This document shows, one piece after another, positions 43,781-52,330 of a DNA stretch of 64,000 nucleotides. Position 1 is the stretch's first letter; each line of letters starts with the position of its first letter. A program made the position numbers and the translations under genes. The notes beneath the pieces were generated by a model. The model worked only from the letters and a program-made list of their open reading frames with translations, had not been told where the DNA came from and did no database searches. The DNA is taken from positions 124,001 to 188,000 of the forward strand of contig JAAFJX010000004.1 of assembly GCA_013299045.1 (NCBI GenBank). Direction: 5' to 3'. This DNA comes from Cytophagales bacterium (GTDB lineage: Bacteria > Bacteroidota > Bacteroidia > Cytophagales > Bernardetiaceae).

Positions 43781-46072
43781 ATGTTTAATGGACTCCGAAA
43801 CCGCTTCTGGACTGTATTTATACTCTACTTTGCACTTTTAAGCACAGAGGAAGTTTGTGCGCAACAAAAAAGGCTAGACAGTTTAAGGGTGTTGTTGAAC
43901 AAGAGCACCGTGGATTCAACGCGCATACGCCTTCTGCTTATTTTGGCCACTGAGTATAACAATGTGAACCCTGAACAAACCGTTGTTTTTGCGGAGGAGG
44001 CGCTTAAACTAAGCCAAAAAAACAAAGACGATTACTCGGAAGCAGGCGCATACAATCAAATGGGTTCTGCACAGCAACTTTTAGGTTATTTTAATGCTGC
44101 AAATAGCTATATCAGCAAGGCAGAAGCTATTTATTTGCGTCTGGGCAAGCAAAAAGAACTCGGCGATACTTACACTTATTACGGCAATGTGGCGTGGGGG
44201 CAGGGCAATCATAGCAAAGCCTTAGAGTATTGTCTCAAAGCTTTAGAGATAAGAGAAAAAATTAATGACAAAACAGGTCAGGCTCTTTCTATCACGAATA
44301 TTGGTGTACTTTACCGTGTTCTAAACGACTATGACCGTGCTTTGATGTATTTGGAGCGCGCGCTGAAAATTAGAGAGAGTATCAAAGACGAAGCAGGTAT
44401 AGCAACCAGTTATAATAACATAGGAGGTGTTTATGAGAAAAAAAATGAGATAGAAAAAGCGATTGCCTACCAAAACAAAGCTCTAGATATACATAAAAAA
44501 TTGGGCGACCGCCGTAACGAAGGGAACACCTATAACTATTTAGGCATAATTGCCGAAAAACAAGGTCAATTAGAAAAGGCCCTTGAGTACCATTCTCTCG
44601 CTCTTGAAATGAGGCAAGCACTTGGTGACCAGACTTTTATTGTGGCTTCATACAACCGTCTGGCTAAAGTATTGTTACTAAAAAAGGACTATGCGAGAGC
44701 AGAATATTATCTTAAAATGGCCTTAGAAAGTGCCCAAAGGATTGGTGCAAGAGACCGCTACACTGAGTGTTTGAACACCATGCATGAGTTGAGCGAGGCA
44801 AAAGGCGATTTCAAGATGGCCATGTACTACTTCAAACGTTATATTGCCGTGCGAGACAGCGTTTTTAGCTTAGAAAAGAAGCGAATGGTAGAGGAAATGA
44901 ATGCCAAATTTAGCTCTGATGAAAAAGATAGACAGTTGCTCGTTTTCAAAAGTCAAGAAGAACTCAATAAAAAAGAAATTGATAATAAAAATTTAACCCT
45001 TGCACTCGTAGCCATAGCCACAATTTTTATGGGTGTGGTGGCCTATATGAGTTTCAGAAAAAGCAGGGAACGTGCCAAAATCAATAGGCAGCTCCAAGCT
45101 CAGGGCGAACTTATTTCTATCAAAAACAGGGAGCTGGAAGAACAAAAACTGCAAATTTTAAAGATAAACGAAGGGCTACAAGAGAAAAATGAACAAATTG
45201 AGCAAGCTAGCGAGGAGCTTATGCAGTCTAATGAAGAAATACTGGCGCAGCGCGACAACATCAGCCAAAAAAACAAGCAACTTAACCAAGTCTTAGAACT
45301 GCTGGAGAGCAAAAGCACAAAAATTGAAAGCAGTATTCGTTATGCGCAACGCATTCAGACCGCTATGCTTCCTTCAAAGGAGCAGCTCAAAATGGCTTTG
45401 CCTCATCATTTTATTATGTTTAGGCCCAAAGACATCGTTTCTGGCGATTTTTATTGGTTGCACAAAACAACCATCCATACTTTTGTGGCGGTGGTGGACT
45501 GCACGGGGCACGGCGTACCGGGCGCTTTTATGTCCCTTATCGGCGATGCTTATTTAAGTTTGCTCATTGTACAAAAAGGCATGACTAACCCCGACGATAT
45601 TCTACTCGCTTTGGATATTTGCATACATCGTGCACTCAAACACGAGGAAAAAGACAATAAAAACCGCGACGGTATGGATATATCGCTTGTTGTGCTGAAT
45701 AATACTCAAAAAACACTCGAGTTTGCAGGCGCGCATCAAGCACTCTATGTGGTTCAGAATGAAAAAATGCAAATTTTTAGAGGCGACAAACACGGCATAG
45801 CGGGCAATGATTTAAGACCAAAAAAATTCACCCAACACCAAATCTTAGCCTCTGAGCCTACCCTTTGCTACCTTTGTTCAGACGGTTATCAAGACCAATT
45901 CGGTGGCCCAACCAATGTTAAATTTGGCAGAAAGGAATTGGCAAACGTACTCCTAAAAAATAGCAGTTTAGACTTAGAGCCTCAAAAAGATGCTTTGGAA
46001 GCAGACTTTGATAATTGGAAAGGAACTCATACTCAAATTGATGATGTTCTTTGTTTGGGTTTCAAAATTTGA
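43781..46072 (+). CDS. TPR-sensor SpoIIE (PP2C) serine phosphatase
   Basis: A 763-residue membrane protein. Signal peptide (~1-28, ending EVCAQQ), then about eight tetratricopeptide repeats in the periplasm (residues ~50-370, such as GVLYRVLNDYDRALMYLERALKIRES). A membrane helix lies at ~405-425 (NLTLALVAIATIFMGVVAYMSF), followed by a long coiled coil (~430-525). The C-terminal SpoIIE domain has RIQTAMLPS, DIVSGDFYWL, AVVDCTGHGVPGAFMS, NRDGMDISLVVL and LCSDGYQDQFGG. It likely dephosphorylates a STAS-type protein; the stimulus is unknown. Confidence 0.92.
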   Translation: MFNGLRNRFWTVFILYFALLSTEEVCAQQKRLDSLRVLLNKSTVDSTRIRLLLILATEYNNVNPEQTVVFAEEALKLSQKNKDDYSEAGAYNQMGSAQQLLGYFNAANSYISKAEAIYLRLGKQKELGDTYTYYGNVAWGQGNHSKALEYCLKALEIREKINDKTGQALSITNIGVLYRVLNDYDRALMYLERALKIRESIKDEAGIATSYNNIGGVYEKKNEIEKAIAYQNKALDIHKKLGDRRNEGNTYNYLGIIAEKQGQLEKALEYHSLALEMRQALGDQTFIVASYNRLAKVLLLKKDYARAEYYLKMALESAQRIGARDRYTECLNTMHELSEAKGDFKMAMYYFKRYIAVRDSVFSLEKKRMVEEMNAKFSSDEKDRQLLVFKSQEELNKKEIDNKNLTLALVAIATIFMGVVAYMSFRKSRERAKINRQLQAQGELISIKNRELEEQKLQILKINEGLQEKNEQIEQASEELMQSNEEILAQRDNISQKNKQLNQVLELLESKSTKIESSIRYAQRIQTAMLPSKEQLKMALPHHFIMFRPKDIVSGDFYWLHKTTIHTFVAVVDCTGHGVPGAFMSLIGDAYLSLLIVQKGMTNPDDILLALDICIHRALKHEEKDNKNRDGMDISLVVLNNTQKTLEFAGAHQALYVVQNEKMQIFRGDKHGIAGNDLRPKKFTQHQILASEPTLCYLCSDGYQDQFGGPTNVKFGRKELANVLLKNSSLDLEPQKDALEADFDNWKGTHTQIDDVLCLGFKI

Positions 46073-46340
46073 GCAACGCTATTGCCGAAGACAAGCAAAA
46101 TTCATAACCTTTGTGGGTGAGTATGCAGATGCTCATTTTTCGGCTTAAACTTTTATAAAAAAAATACGTTTCAGTCTATATAAAACTTTGAAAAATGCGT
46201 ACATTTGGCACATAGAATAGCATCATTTGCTTTCTTCGCTTCAATAATGAATGGTCACTTTTGCTGAATGCACTATTGATAAGCCTAAAAGCATTCACTT
46301 TGTTTATGTTACAAAAAAAATAAAAACACAAAAAAAAGTA

Positions 46341-46673
46341 ATGAAAACATCATCTAAAGCATTGGAAGTTACTGACAAGAACTTTGAAGAGCTTGTTAAG
46401 TCTGGTAAGCCTGTCCTGATTGACTTCTGGGCAGAGTGGTGTGGCCCCTGCGTACAGTTGTCGCCCATCATTGAAGCCGTCGCCGAAAAGTATGACGGAA
46501 AAGCCATTATTGGCAAGGTAAACGTGGACGACAACCAGCAACTTTCCATGAAGTTCGGTATCCGCAGTATTCCTACTGTTATGATTTTCAAAGATGGCGA
46601 AATGGTAGAGCGCATGGTGGGGCTGGTATCTCAGAAAAACCTAGAAACTAAACTAGACGGCCAAATAGCTTAA
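46341..46673 (+). CDS. trxA: Thioredoxin
   Basis: A 110-residue cytoplasmic thioredoxin with the intact WCGPC active site (IDFWAEWCGPCVQLSP) and cis-Pro loop (IRSIPTVMIFKDGE). Reduces disulfides in ribonucleotide reductase and other targets. I use the ATG at 46341; an earlier in-frame start at 46251 would add 30 residues outside the family. A TACATTTG at 46200-46207 may be the -7 element, implying a ~125-base leader. A strong terminator follows. Confidence 0.95.
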   Translation: MKTSSKALEVTDKNFEELVKSGKPVLIDFWAEWCGPCVQLSPIIEAVAEKYDGKAIIGKVNVDDNQQLSMKFGIRSIPTVMIFKDGEMVERMVGLVSQKNLETKLDGQIA

Positions 46674-46694
46674 TTCATTTTTGATTTTGCCTCA

Positions 46695-46744
46695 AAAAAA
46701 CAGGGTCAGAAGTAAGTTTATCTTGCTCCTGACCCTGTTTTTTT
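46695..46744. terminator. Strong bidirectional-looking terminator after trxA
   Basis: CAGGGTCAG (46701-46709) pairs perfectly with CTGACCCTG (46729-46737), extended by AGTAAG/CTTGCT inside, with an A-run before and a T-run after, so it could stop transcription in either direction. It lies ~22 bases after the trxA stop. Confidence 0.85.
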
Positions 46745-46790
46745 ATCAGAAAAAAAAACAAAACCCCAAGCAAATTCTGAAAATAATATT

Positions 46791-46798
46791 TACATTTG
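46791..46798 (+). promoter_or_regulatory. -7 element of the NlpC/P60-kinase cluster
   Basis: TACATTTG, 42 bases before the ATG at 46840 and right after the trxA terminator. No TTTG occurs at the expected upstream distance, so the promoter is half-matched. Confidence 0.45.
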
Positions 46799-46839
46799 CC
46801 GAAAGCAGTGCTGTTTTCTAAACCAAAACTTTAAAGCGT

Positions 46840-47397
46840 ATGAAAGGTATAGAATTTATAAAAGACGAAAAAGGAACACCCATTAAGGCTGTTATTGATT
46901 TAAACGAATACCGTGCGCTTTTTGAGCGTTTTTTTGAGACGGCTCTGCAAGCTAAAAGTACATCTACCAACACAGCAGACACACAGACACTGAGCAAAGT
47001 GCCGCATATTATTCAAAATGCTATTTTGGCAGCCAGAGCCTTGATAGGCACAAAACACTTGAGCATTGACCCTAAAGGTATTGATTGTTCGGGGCTTACC
47101 TCTAGTGCCTATAAAACTGCTGGTATAAATATTCCACGCTCCTCCCGCGACCAAGCCAAAATTGGCCAAGCTATTGAAAAAAACCAACTACAACCTGGCG
47201 ACCTTGTCTTTTTTGCTACCGGAACAGACCCCAATTACATCTCGCACGTAGGCCTTATCACGAAGAGCAGCACCAAACCCGAAGAAATTACCTTCATACA
47301 CACCTCTACGAAACGCGGAGTGGTAGAAGAAGCTCTTTTTCAATGGGAATATTGGCAAAAAGCCTACCGCAGTGCTTGCAGGCCGCCTATTGTTTAG
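46840..47397 (+). CDS. NlpC/P60 cysteine peptidase fused to an antitoxin-like N-terminus
   Basis: A 185-residue protein without a signal peptide. Residues ~55-180 form an NlpC/P60 domain with catalytic Cys83 (GIDCSGLTSSAY), His136 (YISHVGLI) and His154 (TFIHTST) as the third residue; the family hydrolyses peptide bonds in peptidoglycan or acts as amidase or acyltransferase. Residues 1-38 (MKGIEFIKDEKGTPIKAVID, then LNEYRALFERFFE) closely resemble the start of Phd/RelB-like antitoxins of the form K-G-I-x-F-x-x-D-E-x-G...V-I-D-L-x-E-Y. That resemblance is from memory. Lack of an export signal suggests a cytoplasmic role. It lies 38 bases upstream of the kinase gene. Confidence 0.8.
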   Translation: MKGIEFIKDEKGTPIKAVIDLNEYRALFERFFETALQAKSTSTNTADTQTLSKVPHIIQNAILAARALIGTKHLSIDPKGIDCSGLTSSAYKTAGINIPRSSRDQAKIGQAIEKNQLQPGDLVFFATGTDPNYISHVGLITKSSTKPEEITFIHTSTKRGVVEEALFQWEYWQKAYRSACRPPIV

Positions 47398-47435
47398 CTT
47401 TGAATTTGTGCCAACTAATATTTATCAAAAAAAAG

Positions 47436-49229
47436 ATGAAATTACTCCTAGAAAACGGCAAGGAAATTACCATAGATGACCAAAATGAAATAGCACGCGG
47501 TGGCGAAGGGCGTATTATGAGCATACCCGAAATGCCCGACAAGGTAGCAAAAATATTCCTGCTGCCAGACAAGACGATTACCAGAATGCAAAAAGATGCG
47601 CTCAGTGTATTAGATGCGCACTTTTTTGTTAAGCCAGAGCTTCTCATTTACCCACCCAAAGGTGGCATGAATTACGTAGCACCCTCGGGCTGGGCTGGTG
47701 CAGGCAAACAAGCTGGCAGTACGCAGGACATTGTGGGCTACACCATGCAATGGCTGCCGCTTAACTTCATTCCGCTGGCTAGCCTTTTCAATAAGCCCTA
47801 CTGCGCCAAGCATCGTGTAGATACGACCTTCAAAATCAGGGTCTTGGAAAATATGCAGCGCGCTATGCAAATGGCTCATCAGCAGCAAATTGTAATCGGC
47901 GACTTTAGCGGCCTAAACACAATGGTCAATCCGCAGGCCGACATCAAGCTCATTGATGTAGATAGCTACCAAACCAGCGCACAAGTGCATTCTCACTATC
48001 TTCTGGACGACATTCGCGACTATCTCTACCAGGGCCGCGTAAGCATACACAGCGACTATTTTGCATTTTCAGTGCTGGCTTTTAATATGCTCACCTTTAC
48101 ACACCCCTTTAAGGGCATACATCAGAGCTTTCAAACCCTGGCGGAGCGCATGATTCATAAGATTCCTATTTTTAAAAAAGACCCACTCCTGACTGTTCCC
48201 AAAGTTTATGAGCCAATTTCTCAGGCTATATGGCAGGCACAGTTTGAAGATTTTTACTTGGAAGGAAAGCGCTATAGTCTAAGTACCTCTCTTTCGCAAG
48301 TGCCGGCACAAGCCGCTGCCCCGCCTCCGCCTATCCTGCAAGTATCGGATAGTCAAGAACTGACTATTAAGCCATTGTTAGACCTCAAACCAGAAGAAGA
48401 AATCATTGATGCGCAGTTTAATGGCGGCATTGGCTTTATCAGTACAACCCAGAGGCACTTTTTTTTGAATACTGCCAACAATGGTTTTGTACAGCAGATA
48501 GCCGCTTTACCATCAAACGGACAAGAGTACTGTTTTGTGGGACAAGAGCGCTTACTCAAAAAAGACGGCGAGCAACTTTTGGCTTATGACCAACAAATGG
48601 GCTTTGTGCCAATCCAAAATTTTTCTTTCAAAACAGGTAGCCGATTCATGCCTTTTGGGGCTATTTTGGCGGTTGTAGAAGAAAATTTCTTGAAATATTT
48701 GCAGCTAGACCAAATAATTCAAAATAATTTGGCCACTTCTCAAACACAAGTGCATGGAAAAGGGTTTATCGTGCGTGATGGTTTAGTTCAAAATGTAGGC
48801 GGTAAGCAATACATCTTTTACAATTCAGGAAAAACCCTTACGACGGTAGCTGTGCGTGATATGGTTTATGATGTGAAGGTGGTGGGTAATTGCGGAATAG
48901 CTGCCGTTCGTAAGCGGATTCAAAACAAGGCTGCCGAGCAGGAAATGAGCCTAGAGTACAGGTTTTTTAATATCCAAAATATGGAAATGGGGCTCTCAAG
49001 CGTGGCAGTTTCTGCTCTAAAGACCTTTGGCTATAGGCCGATAGATGCACAACACGGGCTTATTTTTGAGGCTTGCGACGACGTACTAAACATCAGACGC
49101 AGCCAGGACTTTGCAGTGTTGCAATCCTTAGCTTGCAAGGTGCTGAACGAACAAAGTTTGGTTTACAGTACCCCAGCCGGTATTGTAGCAGTGAACCCTG
49201 ATGCCGCTTATCTGCTTAACAAGCGCTAG
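47436..49229 (+). CDS. YegI-like protein kinase with C-terminal propeller-like region
   Basis: A 597-residue cytoplasmic protein. Residues ~1-300 are an atypical Ser/Thr kinase domain: a glycine-rich loop IARGGEGRIMSI, ATP-site Lys39 in KVAKIF, catalytic-loop Asp156 and Asn161 in GDFSGLNTMVN, and metal-binding Asp174 in LIDVDSYQ, which replaces DFG with DVD as in YegI-type kinases. A proline-rich linker (~290-305, AAAPPPPI) leads to ~290 residues of beta-strand repeats that could form a propeller. YegI relatives usually pair with a PP2C phosphatase; none is adjacent. The ATG at 47436 follows the NlpC/P60 gene by 38 bases. Confidence 0.75.
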   Translation: MKLLLENGKEITIDDQNEIARGGEGRIMSIPEMPDKVAKIFLLPDKTITRMQKDALSVLDAHFFVKPELLIYPPKGGMNYVAPSGWAGAGKQAGSTQDIVGYTMQWLPLNFIPLASLFNKPYCAKHRVDTTFKIRVLENMQRAMQMAHQQQIVIGDFSGLNTMVNPQADIKLIDVDSYQTSAQVHSHYLLDDIRDYLYQGRVSIHSDYFAFSVLAFNMLTFTHPFKGIHQSFQTLAERMIHKIPIFKKDPLLTVPKVYEPISQAIWQAQFEDFYLEGKRYSLSTSLSQVPAQAAAPPPPILQVSDSQELTIKPLLDLKPEEEIIDAQFNGGIGFISTTQRHFFLNTANNGFVQQIAALPSNGQEYCFVGQERLLKKDGEQLLAYDQQMGFVPIQNFSFKTGSRFMPFGAILAVVEENFLKYLQLDQIIQNNLATSQTQVHGKGFIVRDGLVQNVGGKQYIFYNSGKTLTTVAVRDMVYDVKVVGNCGIAAVRKRIQNKAAEQEMSLEYRFFNIQNMEMGLSSVAVSALKTFGYRPIDAQHGLIFEACDDVLNIRRSQDFAVLQSLACKVLNEQSLVYSTPAGIVAVNPDAAYLLNKR

Positions 49230-49252
49230 TTCTTAACCCAAAGCCTTTTTTT

Positions 49253-49975
49253 ATGTTCTGGAACAAAAAATTTAAGAGCCGTAGCAACCAGATTGAACTC
49301 ATGGACGACCCCACGCTCCGTGGCGATGCCCTCCAGCAAAATTTGGAAGAGTTAGAGCAAGTGAATATCTGGCTTGGAGGTTATGCAATTATTCTCGATA
49401 CGCTCGAGCATTTGCATATTGCAGGCTTTTTTAAAGCAGCAAAACCTATACGCATTGTAGATGTAGGCTGCGGCGGTGGCGATACCCTCCGCTGTGTGGC
49501 GCGCTGGGCACGAAAACAAAATTTAAAGCTGGAGCTAATTGGGTTAGATTTCAACGACTTTATGCTTGAATATTGTGAACGAAAAAGCCAAGATTATCCC
49601 GAAATTCAATGGCAGAAAATGGATATTTTTAACCCATCTTTTGCCAATGAACGCTATGATTTGGCAATATGCAGTTTGTTTTGTCATCATTTTTCCCACC
49701 AAGAACTTGTCAGCATCTTTAAGAGCTTACGCCAAAATTGCGATATTGGTTTCGTCATCAACGATTTACACCGTCATCCCTTGGCTTATTATGGCATCAA
49801 GTTTCTGACGCGGGTGTTCCGAGGTTCTTATCTGGTGCAGCATGATGCGCCTCTATCTGTTCTACGCGCTTTCAAACACAAAGAACTCAAAGCGCTTATG
49901 GCAGAGTCGGGTATCAATCGCTATTATCTGGCTTGGCGTTGGGCGTTTCGGTTCAGGCTTTTAGCATTTACCTGA
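49253..49975 (+). CDS. Class I SAM-dependent methyltransferase
   Basis: A 240-residue enzyme. RIVDVGCGGGDTLRCVARWA is SAM-binding motif I, LIGLDFNDFMLEYC is motif II, and YDLAICSLFCHHFS is motif post-II. The N-terminus (NQIELMDDPTLRGDALQQNLEELEQVNIWLGG) is typical of a Bacteroidota methyltransferase subgroup often encoded with type III polyketide or lipid-modification genes. Here it follows the kinase gene by 23 bases, so it may share its transcript. Substrate unknown. Confidence 0.85.
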   Translation: MFWNKKFKSRSNQIELMDDPTLRGDALQQNLEELEQVNIWLGGYAIILDTLEHLHIAGFFKAAKPIRIVDVGCGGGDTLRCVARWARKQNLKLELIGLDFNDFMLEYCERKSQDYPEIQWQKMDIFNPSFANERYDLAICSLFCHHFSHQELVSIFKSLRQNCDIGFVINDLHRHPLAYYGIKFLTRVFRGSYLVQHDAPLSVLRAFKHKELKALMAESGINRYYLAWRWAFRFRLLAFT

Positions 49976-50087
49976 TGAGTCTGATATTTTACGGTATGCC
50001 TAAGATTTGATTAAGTAGTCAAGACCTATAATTTTTTGTCAGGAAAATATAGCACTTATTGTGTATCAAACAAAATTTGGCAAAATA

Positions 50088-50119
50088 TTTGGATATGACA
50101 ATACAAAGCCTTACGTTTG
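50088..50119 (+). promoter_or_regulatory. Bacteroidota-type promoter of the LRR gene
   Basis: TTTG (50088-50091), 20 bases, TACGTTTG (50112-50119). Predicts a transcript start near 50126 and a ~100-base leader to the ATG at 50229. This explains the 49976-50228 gap, which otherwise shows nothing. Confidence 0.65.
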
Positions 50120-50228
50120 TTTCACAAATTATAGTGCTTTGGAGTAGAAAAATTTGTTTTCTATCTCTAATATAATACGGCAAAAGCCTTCATTTTCATT
50201 GGCTAAACGAAACCTTTTTTTAACAGCT

Positions 50229-51077
50229 ATGACTAAGTACCTGCTGCTCTTTTGCGGTTTAGTATTCGCGTTTCAGGTAAATGCGCAAGTTAAATTGCTG
50301 TCTGATGCAGAGCTTGCACAGGCACACCCTTTTCTTTCTATTGAAGAAGCCATTGTGTCGTCAGACCCTGTCTATAAGTTGTATTTATGGGAAGAAAACC
50401 GGACTACCTTACCGCCTGAAGTACCTCAGCTTACCAATCTGCAAGAAATTTGGTTAAACGACAACCCTAGTTTAGACCTTACAAGCGCAATCGCCTCATT
50501 GAGCAAGCTACCCGCTTTGCAAATACTGAATCTAAGTGGTAATCAGATAAAAATGCTCCCGCCCGATATAACCAAGCTCAAAAAATTAAAAGAGTTGGCT
50601 CTTAACGGCAACAGCACCTTTAGCGACGAAATGGATGCTAGCAACCAAGGACTTGACCTTAAAGGAAATCTTAAGCTGCTTGCACAAAATACAACGCTTA
50701 CCAAAATCAATTTGGCAGATAACAACATTGCTGCTATTCCAGACGAGATTGCTGGCCTTAAAAAACTTTCAATTCTTGACCTAACGAACAACAAACTCAC
50801 AACACTGCCCGCATCTATGGCACAGCTTGCAGACTTGCACGAGTTGATTTTGGCCAACAATCCAATGCAGACGTTGCCCGAAGTTGTTTTTCAAATGAAG
50901 GCACTTAAAAAGTTAGATTTGCGCTCTATCAAATTGACAAACTTTCAGGCAGAATTAGAAAAACTCAAGCGTCTTACCACGCTAAAGGAACTCTGGATTC
51001 CGGACGGTCTAACAGAAGCGGATATTGAGGCACTCAAGAAAGCGCTGCCCAACACTGAAATCGTTAGTTTTGAATAA
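50229..51077 (+). CDS. Exported leucine-rich-repeat protein
   Basis: A 282-residue protein with a signal peptide (MTKYLLLFCGLVFAFQVNAQ) and about seven leucine-rich repeats of the bacterial plant-like type, e.g. LPALQILNLSGNQIKMLPPDITKLKKL and LKKLSILDLTNNKLTTLPASMAQL. Such proteins act as binding scaffolds outside the cell. I use the ATG at 50229, which gives a proper signal peptide; an upstream in-frame start is possible. It converges with the glycosyltransferase gene, leaving only 3 bases between the stop codons. Confidence 0.88.
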   Translation: MTKYLLLFCGLVFAFQVNAQVKLLSDAELAQAHPFLSIEEAIVSSDPVYKLYLWEENRTTLPPEVPQLTNLQEIWLNDNPSLDLTSAIASLSKLPALQILNLSGNQIKMLPPDITKLKKLKELALNGNSTFSDEMDASNQGLDLKGNLKLLAQNTTLTKINLADNNIAAIPDEIAGLKKLSILDLTNNKLTTLPASMAQLADLHELILANNPMQTLPEVVFQMKALKKLDLRSIKLTNFQAELEKLKRLTTLKELWIPDGLTEADIEALKKALPNTEIVSFE

Positions 51078-51080
51078 ACT

Positions 51081-52292
51081 TCAGGTTTCCTTTTTATATG
51101 GCAGCTTTTTTAGCCACAGTAGAAAGCTAGCAACAATAACTTCAGCATCTAGTGCAGCATTCAATGTTTTGAGTGCTGCTTTTTTATCTGAAGCCTCCCT
51201 TAATTTTTTAGGACTCAAGCCCTTTAGCAAATCTTCAAGTCCTTGATAGTCTTTGGGCCTAAGTACCCAGCCCGCCTCGTTTTCTTTAACCAGCGTAGCG
51301 CCTTCGCCTTCACCCAAAAAAATAATAGGCAAACCTGCTGCTATGCCTTCATAAATCTTACTCGGCACAGTACCATACAAGTAAGCACGGAGAGAGACTA
51401 AAAGAATATCATGCTGGCGCAATAAATTGGGAATTTCTGTATGTTGGACGCTATCGTGCAAATGTATATCGGTGCGTGCATTGGCTAACTCGGCCACAGC
51501 ACTGCGCTCCACGCCTTCACCGTAAATGTGTAATGCTGCATTTTGAGCAGCAAAATCTACATTTTGGCACAAGTTCAACAAGCCTTGTGCCATGCCCAAA
51601 AGCCCCACGTAAAGCACTTTGAGCGTTTTTACATCTTGTATTTCTATTTTCGGATTGGTTAAAGCCCTTAAAAACGCTGGCTGAACTCCATTTCGGTAAA
51701 GAAAAACCTCTGCTTGTTTATTTCTTTGTTTCAGATAGTGCTCTATTTCTTGGGACTGCGCCAAAAAGGAATGGTTTTTTCTAAAAATTTGATTCTCTAG
51801 GCCATTCACCAGCCACCTTACTGTAGGCTTGAGGGGAATATCCAAATGAGGGAGTACCTCTTGCCAAAGGTCAGAAACATTCACTAAACAACGTAAGCCT
51901 GCTTTTTGGCAAATAAAATGAACCACCCAAGCCAAAGTTGGTGGAGGGCTTTGTACCAAAACCCAGTCTGGACGGATTTCTGTTAGTAAGTTACGGCTCT
52001 GCCAAGGCCAGCGCATCAATCCTAAGACGTTTTGCAAGCGCCCCAAAAAACCGTTGCGGTGTGCGGGTTGCAAAGGATAACGATAAAGTTGGCAGCCTTT
52101 GTAGCTTTCTCGCCAAATTCTTTTTCCGTTCTGATAACCTTCAAGAACACGCGTGTAAGGATAGGAAGGCACACCTGTAAAAACATGAACTTCCCAGCCC
52201 GCCTCTGCCATTTTTGCGGCCAAAAAGCCCATTCGGTTAGCACAAGCTCCTATTTCTGGCGGAAAGTTTGGCGTATAAATGGCTATCTTCAC
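51081..52292 (-). CDS. Glycosyltransferase family 4 (WbuB-like)
   Basis: A 403-residue GT-B fold enzyme. The N-terminal domain begins IAIYTPNFPPEIGACANRM, the WbuB-type motif, with HVFTGVPSYP; the C-terminal domain contains LKVLYVGLLGMAQGL and VPSKIYEGIAAGLPIIFLGEGEGA, the nucleotide-sugar binding region. It presumably adds a sugar during surface polysaccharide synthesis. The start is GTG at 52292; no in-frame ATG precedes the first motif before an upstream stop. No other polysaccharide gene is adjacent. Confidence 0.87.
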   Translation of the reverse strand: MKIAIYTPNFPPEIGACANRMGFLAAKMAEAGWEVHVFTGVPSYPYTRVLEGYQNGKRIWRESYKGCQLYRYPLQPAHRNGFLGRLQNVLGLMRWPWQSRNLLTEIRPDWVLVQSPPPTLAWVVHFICQKAGLRCLVNVSDLWQEVLPHLDIPLKPTVRWLVNGLENQIFRKNHSFLAQSQEIEHYLKQRNKQAEVFLYRNGVQPAFLRALTNPKIEIQDVKTLKVLYVGLLGMAQGLLNLCQNVDFAAQNAALHIYGEGVERSAVAELANARTDIHLHDSVQHTEIPNLLRQHDILLVSLRAYLYGTVPSKIYEGIAAGLPIIFLGEGEGATLVKENEAGWVLRPKDYQGLEDLLKGLSPKKLREASDKKAALKTLNAALDAEVIVASFLLWLKKLPYKKET

Positions 52293-52330
52293 GTAGATAT
52301 TGGTGGCTAAAGGCTTATTTTCCTATTGGT

